DNA from: CAURNT01 sp963526495
GTDB lineage: Bacteria > Fusobacteriota > Fusobacteriia > Fusobacteriales > Leptotrichiaceae
DNA length: 43,381 nt
NCBI GenBank assembly: GCA_963526495.1
Contig: CAURNT010000006.1
Location: forward strand, 1 to 43,381
Direction of reading: 5' to 3'
Under the pieces are notes generated by a model. The model saw only the letters and a list, made by a program, of their open reading frames with translations, was not told where the DNA came from and made no database searches. This document shows, piece after piece, positions 8,077 to 17,160 of the stretch (its first letter is position 1; every line of letters starts with the position of its first letter). The translations under genes were made by a program, and so were the position numbers.

Positions 8077-8808
8077 ATGGAAAAAGAAATTGATTTTAAA
8101 ATAGAGTATGAAAAATTACATCAAATTGCTAAATTATTGGGCATAGAATTTAATGAATATAGAGAAGCTATAAAAGGATTTAATAAAGATGTAAAAGAAG
8201 CTTGTAAAATATTTTTAGGATTTGAAGATATAGATAATGAAGTGGAAAATTTTCAAACTTTCTTTTTTTACTATATAGCAGAACATTTAGAAAAATCATA
8301 TTTTCATAATAATAATTCTAAAATGTTTACTAAAGGCTTACAAAAATTATTAAAAGATTCTGGAAATTTATTAGATAATAAAATTGATTTTAATGATTTT
8401 GAGCAAAAAGAAAAAACTTATGATGATGTTTTAATAGATATATTAGCTTCAAATATAGAATATGAATTAAAAAAAATAAATAAAACAATATTTGCTATAT
8501 CTATGGGATTAAATAGTTGTATATATGTTATAACAGATTATAAGATACTTAAAGAATTAAAAAAAATTGACTCTAAATTAGTTCAAATATTTGATACTTT
8601 AAATCTTGAAAAAATATATGGATATATATATCAATTTAAAGAAAATGATCAAACTTTTAATAATATACTTGTAAAAGGGGATTATATAATGGAAGATAAA
8701 GAAAATAAAGGAACATATATAAGTTTGTTTAATCCTAATGTAAGACAAAATATAGTTATAACTTTTTTAACAGAAGAGCAAAAGAAAAATTTAAAGGTTG
8801 TTTTATAA
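8077..8808 (+). CDS. hypothetical cytosolic protein
   Basis: I do not recognise this 243-aa protein. It is acidic and mostly helical at the start (residues 1-110), has an Ile/Leu-rich middle with IFAISMGLNSCIYVITDYKIL (about 140-162) and a more strand-like C-terminus. There is no signal peptide and no clear nucleotide or metal motif. AGAGAGGAA precedes ATG 8077. The stop overlaps the start of the HAD gene by one base, so it belongs to the same transcript. Confidence 0.7.
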   Translation: MEKEIDFKIEYEKLHQIAKLLGIEFNEYREAIKGFNKDVKEACKIFLGFEDIDNEVENFQTFFFYYIAEHLEKSYFHNNNSKMFTKGLQKLLKDSGNLLDNKIDFNDFEQKEKTYDDVLIDILASNIEYELKKINKTIFAISMGLNSCIYVITDYKILKELKKIDSKLVQIFDTLNLEKIYGYIYQFKENDQTFNNILVKGDYIMEDKENKGTYISLFNPNVRQNIVITFLTEEQKKNLKVVL

Positions 8809-9461
8809 TGATAAAACTTGCAATATTTGATATGGATGGTTTACTTGTTGATACAGAACAAATTTATTTAAATGAATTTCCTAAAATTTTAGCTGAACAA
8901 GGAATAAATATAAATTTAGAAGATATGACTAAAATTGTAGGGCAAAATGAAAAAGCATTTGTAAAATATTTTACAACACTATTTCCTAAAATTAATCTTG
9001 AAATAGCTAAAAATAAATTATTGGATATTTTAAAAAAGCGAGCTGAAGATGGAAATATGAAAATAAAAAAAGGTGCTGAAAATTTATTAAGATTTTTAAA
9101 AGAAAAAGAAGTAAAAATTGCACTAGCATCATCTAATAACAGATATGAAATAAATCTTTATTTAGAAAAAACTAATCTTTTAAAATATTTTGAATATATA
9201 ATTTCAGGAGAAGATATAAAAGAAAGTAAACCTAATCCAGAAATATTTAATAAAGTAATAAATTATTTTAATGTTAAACCTAGTGAAACTATAATTTTAG
9301 AAGATTCATTTAATGGGATTAGAGCTGCATATAGTTCTGGTGCAAATGGTATAATGATACCTGATGTTTTAGAACCGAATGAAGAAATGAAAGAAAAGGC
9401 AAAATATATATTCAAAGATTTAGATGAGGTTGTTTTAAACTTCAATATGCTAGACAAATAA
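8808..9461 (+). CDS. HAD-superfamily phosphatase / beta-phosphoglucomutase-like
   Basis: Haloacid-dehalogenase-type phosphotransferase acting on a small phosphorylated substrate. Motif I is DMDGLLVDTE (8-17), with both catalytic aspartates. Motif II is ALASSNNRYE, and motifs III and IV are KPNPEIF and LEDSFNGIRAA. The helical cap between motifs I and II is the PGMB/CbbY type. At 217 aa it is full length. Substrate cannot be told. Its last codons carry the dnaX promoter. Confidence 0.9.
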   Translation: MIKLAIFDMDGLLVDTEQIYLNEFPKILAEQGININLEDMTKIVGQNEKAFVKYFTTLFPKINLEIAKNKLLDILKKRAEDGNMKIKKGAENLLRFLKEKEVKIALASSNNRYEINLYLEKTNLLKYFEYIISGEDIKESKPNPEIFNKVINYFNVKPSETIILEDSFNGIRAAYSSGANGIMIPDVLEPNEEMKEKAKYIFKDLDEVVLNFNMLDK

Positions 9462-9480
9462 TAGATATTTGTAGTATAAT
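9451..9480 (+). promoter_or_regulatory. dnaX promoter
   Basis: TAGACA (9451-9456), an 18-base spacer and a perfect TATAAT (9475-9480), overlapping the end of the HAD gene. The start of transcription would fall near 9487, about 30 bases before dnaX. It probably drives dnaX, rplI, dnaB and trhP. Confidence 0.62.
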
Positions 9481-9518
9481 TAATATTAATATATGATGAG
9501 AAAATTGAAAGGAGGAAC

Positions 9519-10898
9519 ATGGAAAATATAACCTTATATAGAAAATACAGACCACAAAATTTTGAACAACTTTATGGTCAAGAACATATAGTTGAAGCGA
9601 TAAAAAATAGTTTAGATAATAATAAAATGTCTCACGCTTATCTTTTTAATGGTCCACGTGGTGTTGGTAAAACAACTATTGCAAGACTTATTGCAAAGGG
9701 TATAAATTGTTTAAATAATGGTCCAAGTTCTATTCCTTGTGATGAGTGTGATAATTGTAAAGAAATAGTAAATGGTAGTTCAATCGATATTATTGAAATT
9801 GATGCTGCTTCTAATCGTGGTATAGATGAAATAAGAGATCTTAAAGAAAGTACAGGATACCTACCGGTAAAATGCAGAAAAAAAATATATATAATTGATG
9901 AAGTACATATGTTGACTAAAGAAGCTTTTAATGCACTTTTAAAAATATTAGAAGAACCACCACAACATATATTATTTATACTTGCAACTACAGAAATAGA
10001 AAAAATCCCAGATACAGTAATTTCTAGATGTCAAAGATATGATTTTAAAACTTTAAGTAAGCAAAATATAGTAGAAATGCTTAAATCTGTAGCTGAAAAA
10101 GAAAATATAAAAATTGATGAAGAATCTTTAAATTTGATATACCAAAAATCAGAGGGCTCAGCCAGAGATTCATTTTCCATATTTGAGCAAGTGATATCAA
10201 ATTATTATCATTTGGATGAAATAACTTTAGAATTAACTGAAAAAGCTTTAGGCCTTGTTTCTAGTATGATTCATAAAGAATTTTTAGAAAATATTAAAGA
10301 AGCTAAAAAAGAAAAAATAATAGAACAAATTGATGAATTATGGAATAATGGGATACAGATAGATCAATTTCTTAAAGATTTTTGTAGGTATATAAAAATG
10401 TCAGATACTGATATTGATTTAAAAATTAAGATAATTTCTAATATTTATGATTTATTAAATAAATTTAGAAATGAAGAAGATAAAAGATTAATTTCATATT
10501 TGATAATAAATAAAATTTTAAAAAAAGAAAAAGAAATTGTTGTTTCACAAGTAGTTAAATATAATGAGAAAAAAAATATACCATTGAAGCAATTTAATGA
10601 AGATAATTGGAATGAGTTTATTTCGTATTTAGAAAAAGAAGGAAGATATAAATTTTATTGTCTTTTAAATCAAACGAGTGTTAATATAGAAAATAATAAT
10701 ATATCTATATCTGTAAATAATAAGGGATTGATTAATGTTTTAAATAATCCCAACACTATAGACTTTATTGAAAAAGCAATTTACGATAAATATGGAATAA
10801 ATGTTAATTTAATACCAGAAAAAATAGAAGAAACGAATTTTTTAGATGAAAATATAAAAAATCGTCTAATAAGTGTATTTGATGCCGTAGAAGTTTAG
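9519..10898 (+). CDS. dnaX: DNA polymerase III subunit gamma/tau
   Basis: ATPase motor of the clamp loader of the replicative polymerase. Residues 1-180 form the AAA+ core: Walker A GPRGVGKTT (45-53), zinc ligands C64, C74, C77 and C80, Walker B DEVH (127-130) and the SRC sensor/arginine-finger motif (ISRCQRYDF). The lid and domain III follow to about residue 335, then a short C-terminal region. At 459 aa it is a short tau. AAAGGAGG precedes ATG 9519. Eight bases separate it from rplI. An A7-G run at 10520-10527 lies at the end of domain III in a frame that would allow -1 slippage (see findings). Confidence 0.96.
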   Translation: MENITLYRKYRPQNFEQLYGQEHIVEAIKNSLDNNKMSHAYLFNGPRGVGKTTIARLIAKGINCLNNGPSSIPCDECDNCKEIVNGSSIDIIEIDAASNRGIDEIRDLKESTGYLPVKCRKKIYIIDEVHMLTKEAFNALLKILEEPPQHILFILATTEIEKIPDTVISRCQRYDFKTLSKQNIVEMLKSVAEKENIKIDEESLNLIYQKSEGSARDSFSIFEQVISNYYHLDEITLELTEKALGLVSSMIHKEFLENIKEAKKEKIIEQIDELWNNGIQIDQFLKDFCRYIKMSDTDIDLKIKIISNIYDLLNKFRNEEDKRLISYLIINKILKKEKEIVVSQVVKYNEKKNIPLKQFNEDNWNEFISYLEKEGRYKFYCLLNQTSVNIENNNISISVNNKGLINVLNNPNTIDFIEKAIYDKYGINVNLIPEKIEETNFLDENIKNRLISVFDAVEV

Positions 10899-10906
10899 GA
10901 GGAAAA

Positions 10907-11359
10907 ATGAAAGTAAAAGTAATATTAACAGAAACAATTAAAGGTGTAGGTAAAAAAGATGAAATAGTAGAAGTTAAAGATGGATATGCAAACAACTTTT
11001 TATATGCTCAAAAGAAAGGAATACCTGCAACTCCTGAAAATATAAAAAAATTAGAAAATAAAAAGGCTAAGGTTGAAAAAACAAAAGAAAAGGAAACAAG
11101 TAATGCAAATGACTTGAAAAAAGAATTAGAATCTAAACCTATAATTCTTGAAGTTAAAATGGGGAAAGATAATAAACTATTTGGTTCAATAGGTAGCAAA
11201 GAAATAGAAGAAGCTATAAAAGAACAATTGAATATTACAGTTGATAAGAAAAAAATGGGTAATGATGCACGTATTAAATCATTAGGAGAACATATAGTTG
11301 AAATTAAATTATATGCTGATGTAAAAGCAAATGTAAAAGTAATAGTTAAAGGTGTTTAA
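10907..11359 (+). CDS. rplI: 50S ribosomal protein L9
   Basis: Binds 23S rRNA at the base of the L1 stalk. The N-terminal domain is the typical MKVKVILTETIKGVGKKDEIVEVKDGYANNFL with the basic linker helix after it, and the C-terminal domain is complete at 150 aa. GGAGG precedes ATG 10907. Between dnaX and dnaB; the rplI-dnaB pairing is common in bacteria. Confidence 0.97.
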   Translation: MKVKVILTETIKGVGKKDEIVEVKDGYANNFLYAQKKGIPATPENIKKLENKKAKVEKTKEKETSNANDLKKELESKPIILEVKMGKDNKLFGSIGSKEIEEAIKEQLNITVDKKKMGNDARIKSLGEHIVEIKLYADVKANVKVIVKGV

Positions 11360-11360
11360 T

Positions 11361-12752
11361 ATGAATGAAATGGATTTAACTGAAAATTCTTTACATAGCT
11401 TAGAAATAGAAAAATCTATATTAGGTTCTATCTTGATAGATCCTAATATAATATATAGTATAAGTGATAGAATTAATAGTTCTGATTTTTATTTTAATTT
11501 TAATCAATTAATATATGAAAGTATTTTAAAAAGACGTGATAAATATTCAAAGATTAATTTAGATTTAAATATTTTGATAGAAAGTTTAAAAGAAGATAAT
11601 ATATTTGATATAGTTGGTGGTATTGAATATTTGAATGAATTAGTAGCGAGTTCATATACATCTGCAAATATAGAGGCATATATTGAAATATTTAAAGAAT
11701 ATTCTAAAAAACGTAAACTTTTGAATGTTTCAAAAGGAATTTCTAAAAGTATATATGATAATAAAAAAAATTCGACGGATTTATTAGAAGAAGTTCAAGT
11801 AGCTGTTAGTCAAATAGATGAAGAAGCTAGTGGAGATGATATAATTAAACTATCAGAATTAGTTGCTAGAGATTATGAAAGAAATGATAAAAATAATCAT
11901 ATAGCAGATTATCCTAAAACTAAATTTATTAGGTATGATGAAATTACAAATGGTTTAAGACCTGCAACACTTTTAATACTTGCAGCACGTCCTGCTATGG
12001 GTAAAACTGCATTTTCTTTAAATATAGCATTAAATGTAGCTAAACAAAATAAACGTGTTTTAATATTTAGTTTAGAGATGGGTGAAGAAGAATTATATAA
12101 TAGATTATTAGCGGCTGAATCAGAAGTAGAACTTAAAAATATACAAAGAAGTCACTTTGACTTTAATAATAAAGAAATGATTAATAGACTTCTTATAGCT
12201 CGTGAAAACTTATCTACTCTTGAAATATATATAGATGCATCAGCTACACCTACAATAACTGCTATAAAAAATAAAGCAAGATTATTACAAAGAAAATATA
12301 AAAATATTGATTTAATAATAATTGATTATTTACAACTTATTTCAGGTACAACAAATAAAGGGAATAGAGAACAAGAAATTTCTGAAATTTCAAGAGGACT
12401 TAAACTTCTTTCTAAAGAATTAAACGTCCCTATTATAGCTCTTTCTCAGTTATCTAGAAGAGTTGAAAGTCGTGAAGATAAAACGCCGATGTTATCTGAT
12501 TTGAGAGAATCAGGTTCTATTGAACAAGATGCCGATCAAGTTATGTTTTTAAGTAGTAAAGACTATTATAATAATCAGAAAAATCCTGATGAAGATAACA
12601 ATAAGCTTTTAACTAGAATAGAATTAATATTAGCTAAAAATAGAAGTGGTAGTATAGGAAAAAATTTATTATTTTTTGATAAACCTATACAAAAATTTAA
12701 AAATCCTACTCATGAAGAGGAAAAGATGTACTTTAAAGGAGAAGAAGATTGA
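11361..12752 (+). CDS. dnaB: replicative DNA helicase DnaB
   Basis: Hexameric helicase that unwinds DNA ahead of the replisome. The N-terminal helical domain has SLEIEKSILGSILIDP, and the RecA-like core has Walker A ARPAMGKTA and Walker B IIIDYLQLI. Further helicase motifs include SLEMGEEEL and LSDLRESGSIEQDADQVMFL. The C-terminal arginine-finger/RNRSG region is present (LAKNRSGSIG). ATG 11361 is preferred because AAAGGTG at 11348-11354 is well placed; an in-frame GTG at 11352 would start inside rplI. 463 aa, full length. The final bases form the ribosome site and TTG start of trhP. Confidence 0.97.
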   Translation: MNEMDLTENSLHSLEIEKSILGSILIDPNIIYSISDRINSSDFYFNFNQLIYESILKRRDKYSKINLDLNILIESLKEDNIFDIVGGIEYLNELVASSYTSANIEAYIEIFKEYSKKRKLLNVSKGISKSIYDNKKNSTDLLEEVQVAVSQIDEEASGDDIIKLSELVARDYERNDKNNHIADYPKTKFIRYDEITNGLRPATLLILAARPAMGKTAFSLNIALNVAKQNKRVLIFSLEMGEEELYNRLLAAESEVELKNIQRSHFDFNNKEMINRLLIARENLSTLEIYIDASATPTITAIKNKARLLQRKYKNIDLIIIDYLQLISGTTNKGNREQEISEISRGLKLLSKELNVPIIALSQLSRRVESREDKTPMLSDLRESGSIEQDADQVMFLSSKDYYNNQKNPDEDNNKLLTRIELILAKNRSGSIGKNLLFFDKPIQKFKNPTHEEEKMYFKGEED

Positions 12753-14083
12753 AAAAAATAACAAAAAAAGCAGAATTATTAGCACCTGCTGGAAATATGG
12801 AAAAATTAATGGAAGCTTTTCATTTTGGTGCAGATGCTGTATATATAGGTGGTAGAGGATTTAATTTGAGAGGAATGTCTGCAAATTTTTCAGATAGAGA
12901 ATTAACTAAAGCTGTGGAATATGCTCATTCTATTGGTAAAAAGGTATACGTTACATTAAATATATTTGCTCATAATCAAGAAGTAAATTATATACCTAAA
13001 TTTATAAAATTTTTAGATGAAGTTAAAGTTGATGCAGTTATAGTTGGAGATTTGGGAATAATACAACAAGTAAGAGAACATGCACCTAATATGGAAATAC
13101 ATGTCAGCACACAAGCAAATGCTACCAATTGGATGACTGTTAAAGCATATAAAGATATGGGAGTTTCAAGAGTAGTTTTAGCACGTGAAATGTCTTTACA
13201 TGAAATAAAACAAATTAAAGAAAAAGTGCCAGATATGGAGCTTGAAGTATTTATACATGGGGCTATGTGTATGGCTGTTTCTGGAAGATGTCTATTAAGT
13301 AATTATTTTACTTCTAGAGATGCTAACCGTGGAATATGTGCTCAAGATTGTAGATGGAATTATAAAGTAATAGCTGAAGGCCATGAAGAAACAGGAGCTC
13401 ATGATATAATTGAAGATGAGGGCGGAACTTTTATATTTAATGCAAAAGATTTATGTACAATAGAATTTATAGAAAAAATATTAGAAGCAGGAGTAGATTC
13501 ATTAAAAATAGAAGGTCGTATGAAAAGTATTTACTATAATTCAACGGTTACTAAACAATATAGAGAAGCTCTTGATTCATATTATTCTGGAAATTATAAA
13601 TATGATCCAAAATGGTTATATGAACTTCAAACTATAAGTCATAGACTGTATTCTCCAGGATTTTATTTTGGGTCAAGTAATGAATTTGATCAAAACTATA
13701 ATACAAGTTCTTCATATTCACAAACTTATCAATTAGTAGGTAATGTAATAGAAAGAGTTGATAAAAATAAGTATAAAATACAAGTTAGAAATAGAATAAT
13801 TGCTCCTGAGGTAGAACTAGAACTAATTAGGCCTCATTGTGACCCTATTAAATTTAGAGTAGAACATTTCTTTAATATTAAAACTGAAGAATATGAAGAA
13901 ATTGTTCATCCTAATACTATAGCTATATTAGAAACAGATATAGAAATGGGACCTCTTGATTTATTAAGAGTTAAATTACCTGAAGGAGTATCAGATACTG
14001 ATATCGATATATCAGAAACAACTCAGGCAAATGATGGATTTGTGCCTAAAAGTGCATGTCAATCTTGTTCTAAAGATTTTTAA
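12749..14083 (+). CDS. trhP: U32-family tRNA hydroxylation protein (TrhP/YegQ type)
   Basis: Members of this U32 subgroup supply the hydroxyl of 5-hydroxyuridine at tRNA position 34 rather than acting as proteases. The N-terminus LLAPAGNMEKLMEAFHFGADAVYIG is a TIM-barrel start. The U32 signature is EVFIHGAMCMAVSGRC, followed by the cysteines of GICAQDCRW, which with a later cysteine can hold an iron-sulfur cluster. The C-terminal domain ends CQSCSKDF. It starts at TTG 12749, overlapping the dnaB stop (TTGA), with AAAGGAG upstream. 444 aa matches YegQ (about 450). Confidence 0.85.
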   Translation: MKKITKKAELLAPAGNMEKLMEAFHFGADAVYIGGRGFNLRGMSANFSDRELTKAVEYAHSIGKKVYVTLNIFAHNQEVNYIPKFIKFLDEVKVDAVIVGDLGIIQQVREHAPNMEIHVSTQANATNWMTVKAYKDMGVSRVVLAREMSLHEIKQIKEKVPDMELEVFIHGAMCMAVSGRCLLSNYFTSRDANRGICAQDCRWNYKVIAEGHEETGAHDIIEDEGGTFIFNAKDLCTIEFIEKILEAGVDSLKIEGRMKSIYYNSTVTKQYREALDSYYSGNYKYDPKWLYELQTISHRLYSPGFYFGSSNEFDQNYNTSSSYSQTYQLVGNVIERVDKNKYKIQVRNRIIAPEVELELIRPHCDPIKFRVEHFFNIKTEEYEEIVHPNTIAILETDIEMGPLDLLRVKLPEGVSDTDIDISETTQANDGFVPKSACQSCSKDF

Positions 14084-14099
14084 TCGGAAAGGAATGTAT

Positions 14100-14774
14100 A
14101 TGAAAGAGAAAATTCTAATAGTTGAAGATGATGAAAAAATTGCAAAACTTATAGAGATGGAACTTAAATTTGAAGGATATGAAGTAGAAATTAAAGAAGA
14201 TGGTAAAGAAGGACTTTTAACAGCTAAGTATAATCATTTTGATTTAATAGTTTTAGATGTTATGTTACCTAAAATGAATGGTTATGAAGTATGTAAAAGA
14301 ATTAGAGAAGATTCAGATGTACCTATAATTTTCTTAACTGCTAAAGATCAAGTTACAGATAAAGTTGTATCTTTTGATTATGGTGCAGATGATTATATGA
14401 CTAAACCTTTTTCTATGGATGAATTAATAGCTAGAATAAAAGCTTTAATAAGACGTACTAAGAAGAAAAGTGAAAAAAAAGAAGATTTTATATTTGAAGA
14501 TTTAAGAATATCATATACTGCTTATGAAGTATTTAGAAATGGTGAACAAATACCACTTTCTAAAAAAGAATTTGAATTATTAGACTATTTGGTTTTAAAT
14601 AAAGGTATAGTTTTAAATAGAGATCATATTCTTGAAGAAGTTTGGGGATTTGATCAAATTGGAAATAATAATATTTTAGATTTATATATAAAATATCTAA
14701 GAGATAAAATTGATAAGCCTTATGAAAGAAAATTCATACATACTAAAAGAGGTATAGGTTTTGTTTTTAAATAA
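14100..14774 (+). CDS. OmpR/PhoB-family response regulator
   Basis: DNA-binding output of a two-component system. The receiver domain (1-120) has the acidic pair D10/D11, phospho-acceptor D53 (VLDVMLPKMNG), the switch Thr (FLTAKD) and the Lys of MTKPF. A winged-helix domain (about 130-224) ends with DLYIKYLRDKIDKPYE and IHTKRGIGFVF. I use ATG 14100: GAAAGGA ends at 14093, so the in-frame ATG at 14094 has no room for ribosome binding. It is followed by its kinase with a 14-base overlap. Confidence 0.94.
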   Translation: MKEKILIVEDDEKIAKLIEMELKFEGYEVEIKEDGKEGLLTAKYNHFDLIVLDVMLPKMNGYEVCKRIREDSDVPIIFLTAKDQVTDKVVSFDYGADDYMTKPFSMDELIARIKALIRRTKKKSEKKEDFIFEDLRISYTAYEVFRNGEQIPLSKKEFELLDYLVLNKGIVLNRDHILEEVWGFDQIGNNNILDLYIKYLRDKIDKPYERKFIHTKRGIGFVFK

Positions 14775-16266
14775 AAATATAAATAATTTAGGAATTAAAA
14801 AAAGAATAACACTAACTTTTGGTTTAGTATTTATATTTATTACATCAATAACTACAATATCACTTTATTTCATACTTAATACGCAAAACTTGAGAGAAAT
14901 GAATGAAATATTTATACCTAAAATAAATGATATTAATATATACTATAATAAACTTGAAAATTATATTGAAAAATATAATGAAAAAAAATTGAAACTTAGT
15001 TTTGAGCCTGAAATAATTAATCAAAAATTAGTTTATGATAAACCGTTTGATGAAGGACAAGAAGATTTTAAATATGTATTACATATAGTAAGTCCTAAAA
15101 ATAATGTAGATAGTATACCGTTAAATACAACGGGATATAAAGTATCTTTGAAGGAGCTAGAATATGTAAGAGATGATAAAATATCTGAAATTATGTTACA
15201 AGAAAAAAATAAATATAATTATTATAGTGTTTTAAAATCTAGTAGAAAAATTCGTGGTGTAAAATTTGATATATACATTTTTAAAGATAATACTAATCAT
15301 AAGGCTTTACTTAATTTATTAAAAAATATATTTATTATTTCTATAATACTAGGATTAATTTTAATTTTTGTTCTTTCAAATATAATAAGTAATGGAATAT
15401 TAGTACCAATAAAAAATATAATAAAAACATCGAAAGAAATTTCTAAAGGAAATTTAAAAAAGCGTATTAAACCACTTAATACTCATGATGAATTAATGGA
15501 TTTGACAAATATAATAAATGAAATGTTAGATAAAATAAATTTATCTTTTGAAAAACAATCAAGATTTATTTCTGATGCTTCACATGAATTAAGAACACCT
15601 ATAACTATACTTAAAGGTTATGCAGAATTAATTTCTAGAAGATATATTAAAAATATGCAAGAAAATGAAAAAAATACTCCTAGAAATGAAATGTTGATAG
15701 AAGCTATAAATGCTATTATTAATGAAAGTGATAATATGAATAAATTAATATCATCTTTATTATTTTTATCAAGAAATGAAACGGATGAATATGATAAAAG
15801 TAATAGAATATTGATTAGTTCTAGTGATATACTAAATCAAATTAAAAAAGATTATGATTTAATAGATGTATCAAATAAGATTATTATAGATAAAAATGAA
15901 AATTTTGATTTTATAACAGATAAAAATTTATTGTTACAATCCATAAGAATAGTAATAGAAAATAGTATAAAATATTCACCCATAGGTACGAATATTTATT
16001 TATCATCAACTATAGATGAAGATTATGGATATATATCTATACGCGATGAAGGTTATGGTATGGATGGTAAAGAACTTGAAAGAATATTTGATAGATTTTA
16101 TAGAATAGATGAGTCAAGAAATAAAAATACTGGAGGTCATGGTTTAGGGCTTTCAATATTTAAAAAAATATTAGAAATACAAGGACATAAATTTACTATA
16201 GAATCAAAAATAAATATTGGAACAAGAATCACAATAATAATTGAAAAAAATGATGGCGATATCTAG
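14761..16266 (+). CDS. membrane sensor histidine kinase
   Basis: Partner of the response regulator before it. Two membrane segments (about 17-39 and 187-209) flank a roughly 147-residue sensor region outside the inner membrane. HAMP follows (about 210-263), then HisKA with the phosphorylated H275 (SDASHELRTP). The HATPase domain has the N box (NSIKYSP, N401), G1 (RDEGYGM, D429) and G2 (GGHGLGLSI). The start is TTG 14761; the next ATG lies beyond the first membrane segment and would destroy the topology. The signal is unknown. The gene's last codons and stop lie in a terminator hairpin. Confidence 0.93.
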   Translation: MFLNKNINNLGIKKRITLTFGLVFIFITSITTISLYFILNTQNLREMNEIFIPKINDINIYYNKLENYIEKYNEKKLKLSFEPEIINQKLVYDKPFDEGQEDFKYVLHIVSPKNNVDSIPLNTTGYKVSLKELEYVRDDKISEIMLQEKNKYNYYSVLKSSRKIRGVKFDIYIFKDNTNHKALLNLLKNIFIISIILGLILIFVLSNIISNGILVPIKNIIKTSKEISKGNLKKRIKPLNTHDELMDLTNIINEMLDKINLSFEKQSRFISDASHELRTPITILKGYAELISRRYIKNMQENEKNTPRNEMLIEAINAIINESDNMNKLISSLLFLSRNETDEYDKSNRILISSSDILNQIKKDYDLIDVSNKIIIDKNENFDFITDKNLLLQSIRIVIENSIKYSPIGTNIYLSSTIDEDYGYISIRDEGYGMDGKELERIFDRFYRIDESRNKNTGGHGLGLSIFKKILEIQGHKFTIESKINIGTRITIIIEKNDGDI

Positions 16267-16281
16267 TATATTGCCATTTTT
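16253..16281 (+). terminator. terminator overlapping the histidine kinase stop
   Basis: Ten-base stem ATGGCGATAT / ATATTGCCAT (16253-16262 with 16268-16277, one G-T pair), loop CTAGT and five Ts to 16281. The TAG stop (16264-16266) sits in the loop. truB starts 15 bases after the T-run. Confidence 0.8.
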
Positions 16282-16295
16282 AGAAAGGAAAATAA

Positions 16296-17147
16296 TTGGA
16301 AGACTATATATTAATTTTAAATAAACCTAAAAATATTTCTTCATTTTCATATATACAAAAAATTAGAAAAGAGGAAAATATAAAAAAAATAGGGCATGCT
16401 GGAACACTAGATCCTTTAGCAGAAGGCATGATGATAGTTATGGCAAATGGTGCTACTAAATTTTCAGACTATTTAATGAAAAAAGATAAAACTTATCTTG
16501 TTGAAATGGAATTAGGTTATGAAACGGATACTTTAGATCTTGAAGGAAAAAAAATTAATGAATATAAAGGGGAAATTGAAATTAATATCGAATTACTAAA
16601 TGAGGTATTAAATAAATATAAAGGTAAAATTAATCAGATTCCTCCTATGTATTCAGCAATAAAAAAAGATGGAATTAAACTTTATCAATTAGCAAGAAGT
16701 GGAGAAAAAATTGAATTAGAAGCACGAGATGTAGAAATATATAATATATATGATGTTGAGTTTAATAATAAAAAAATTAGATTTAGATGTGATGTTAGTA
16801 GTGGAACATATATTAGATCTTTAGTTAGGGATATAGGGAGAGAATTAGGATATTTTGCTACAATGACAGAACTTTTTAGAGAAAAAGTGGGTAAATTTTG
16901 TAAAAAAGATTTCAATAAAAAAATAACTATAGAAGAGATTTTAGATTATCCAAAACTTGATATAAATGAAAAACTTTATTTAGAATTAAAAAATGGAATG
17001 ACTAAAATTTTGGATATTAAAGATAAAAAGTATGATTCATTTTCATTTATTAAAGTCTATTGTAATGATAAATTTGTTGGTTTAGTAGAAATTAAGAATA
17101 AAATAGGGTATACTTATTATATAAAAAGACATAAATATTTTAAATAA
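16296..17147 (+). CDS. truB: tRNA pseudouridine(55) synthase
   Basis: Makes pseudouridine 55 in the T-loop of tRNAs. The catalytic motif GHAGTLDPLAEGMM (about 33-46) carries the essential Asp. Further TruB motifs are QIPPMYSAIKKDGIKLYQLAR and SSGTYIRSLVRDIG. 283 aa, typical. The start is TTG 16296 with AGAAAGGAA upstream; no ATG lies nearby that keeps the N-terminal ILNKPKNISS motif. It begins directly behind a terminator, so it either has a promoter I cannot place or relies on read-through. Confidence 0.95.
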   Translation: MEDYILILNKPKNISSFSYIQKIRKEENIKKIGHAGTLDPLAEGMMIVMANGATKFSDYLMKKDKTYLVEMELGYETDTLDLEGKKINEYKGEIEINIELLNEVLNKYKGKINQIPPMYSAIKKDGIKLYQLARSGEKIELEARDVEIYNIYDVEFNNKKIRFRCDVSSGTYIRSLVRDIGRELGYFATMTELFREKVGKFCKKDFNKKITIEEILDYPKLDINEKLYLELKNGMTKILDIKDKKYDSFSFIKVYCNDKFVGLVEIKNKIGYTYYIKRHKYFK

Positions 17148-17160
17148 GAGGAGATGTTGT

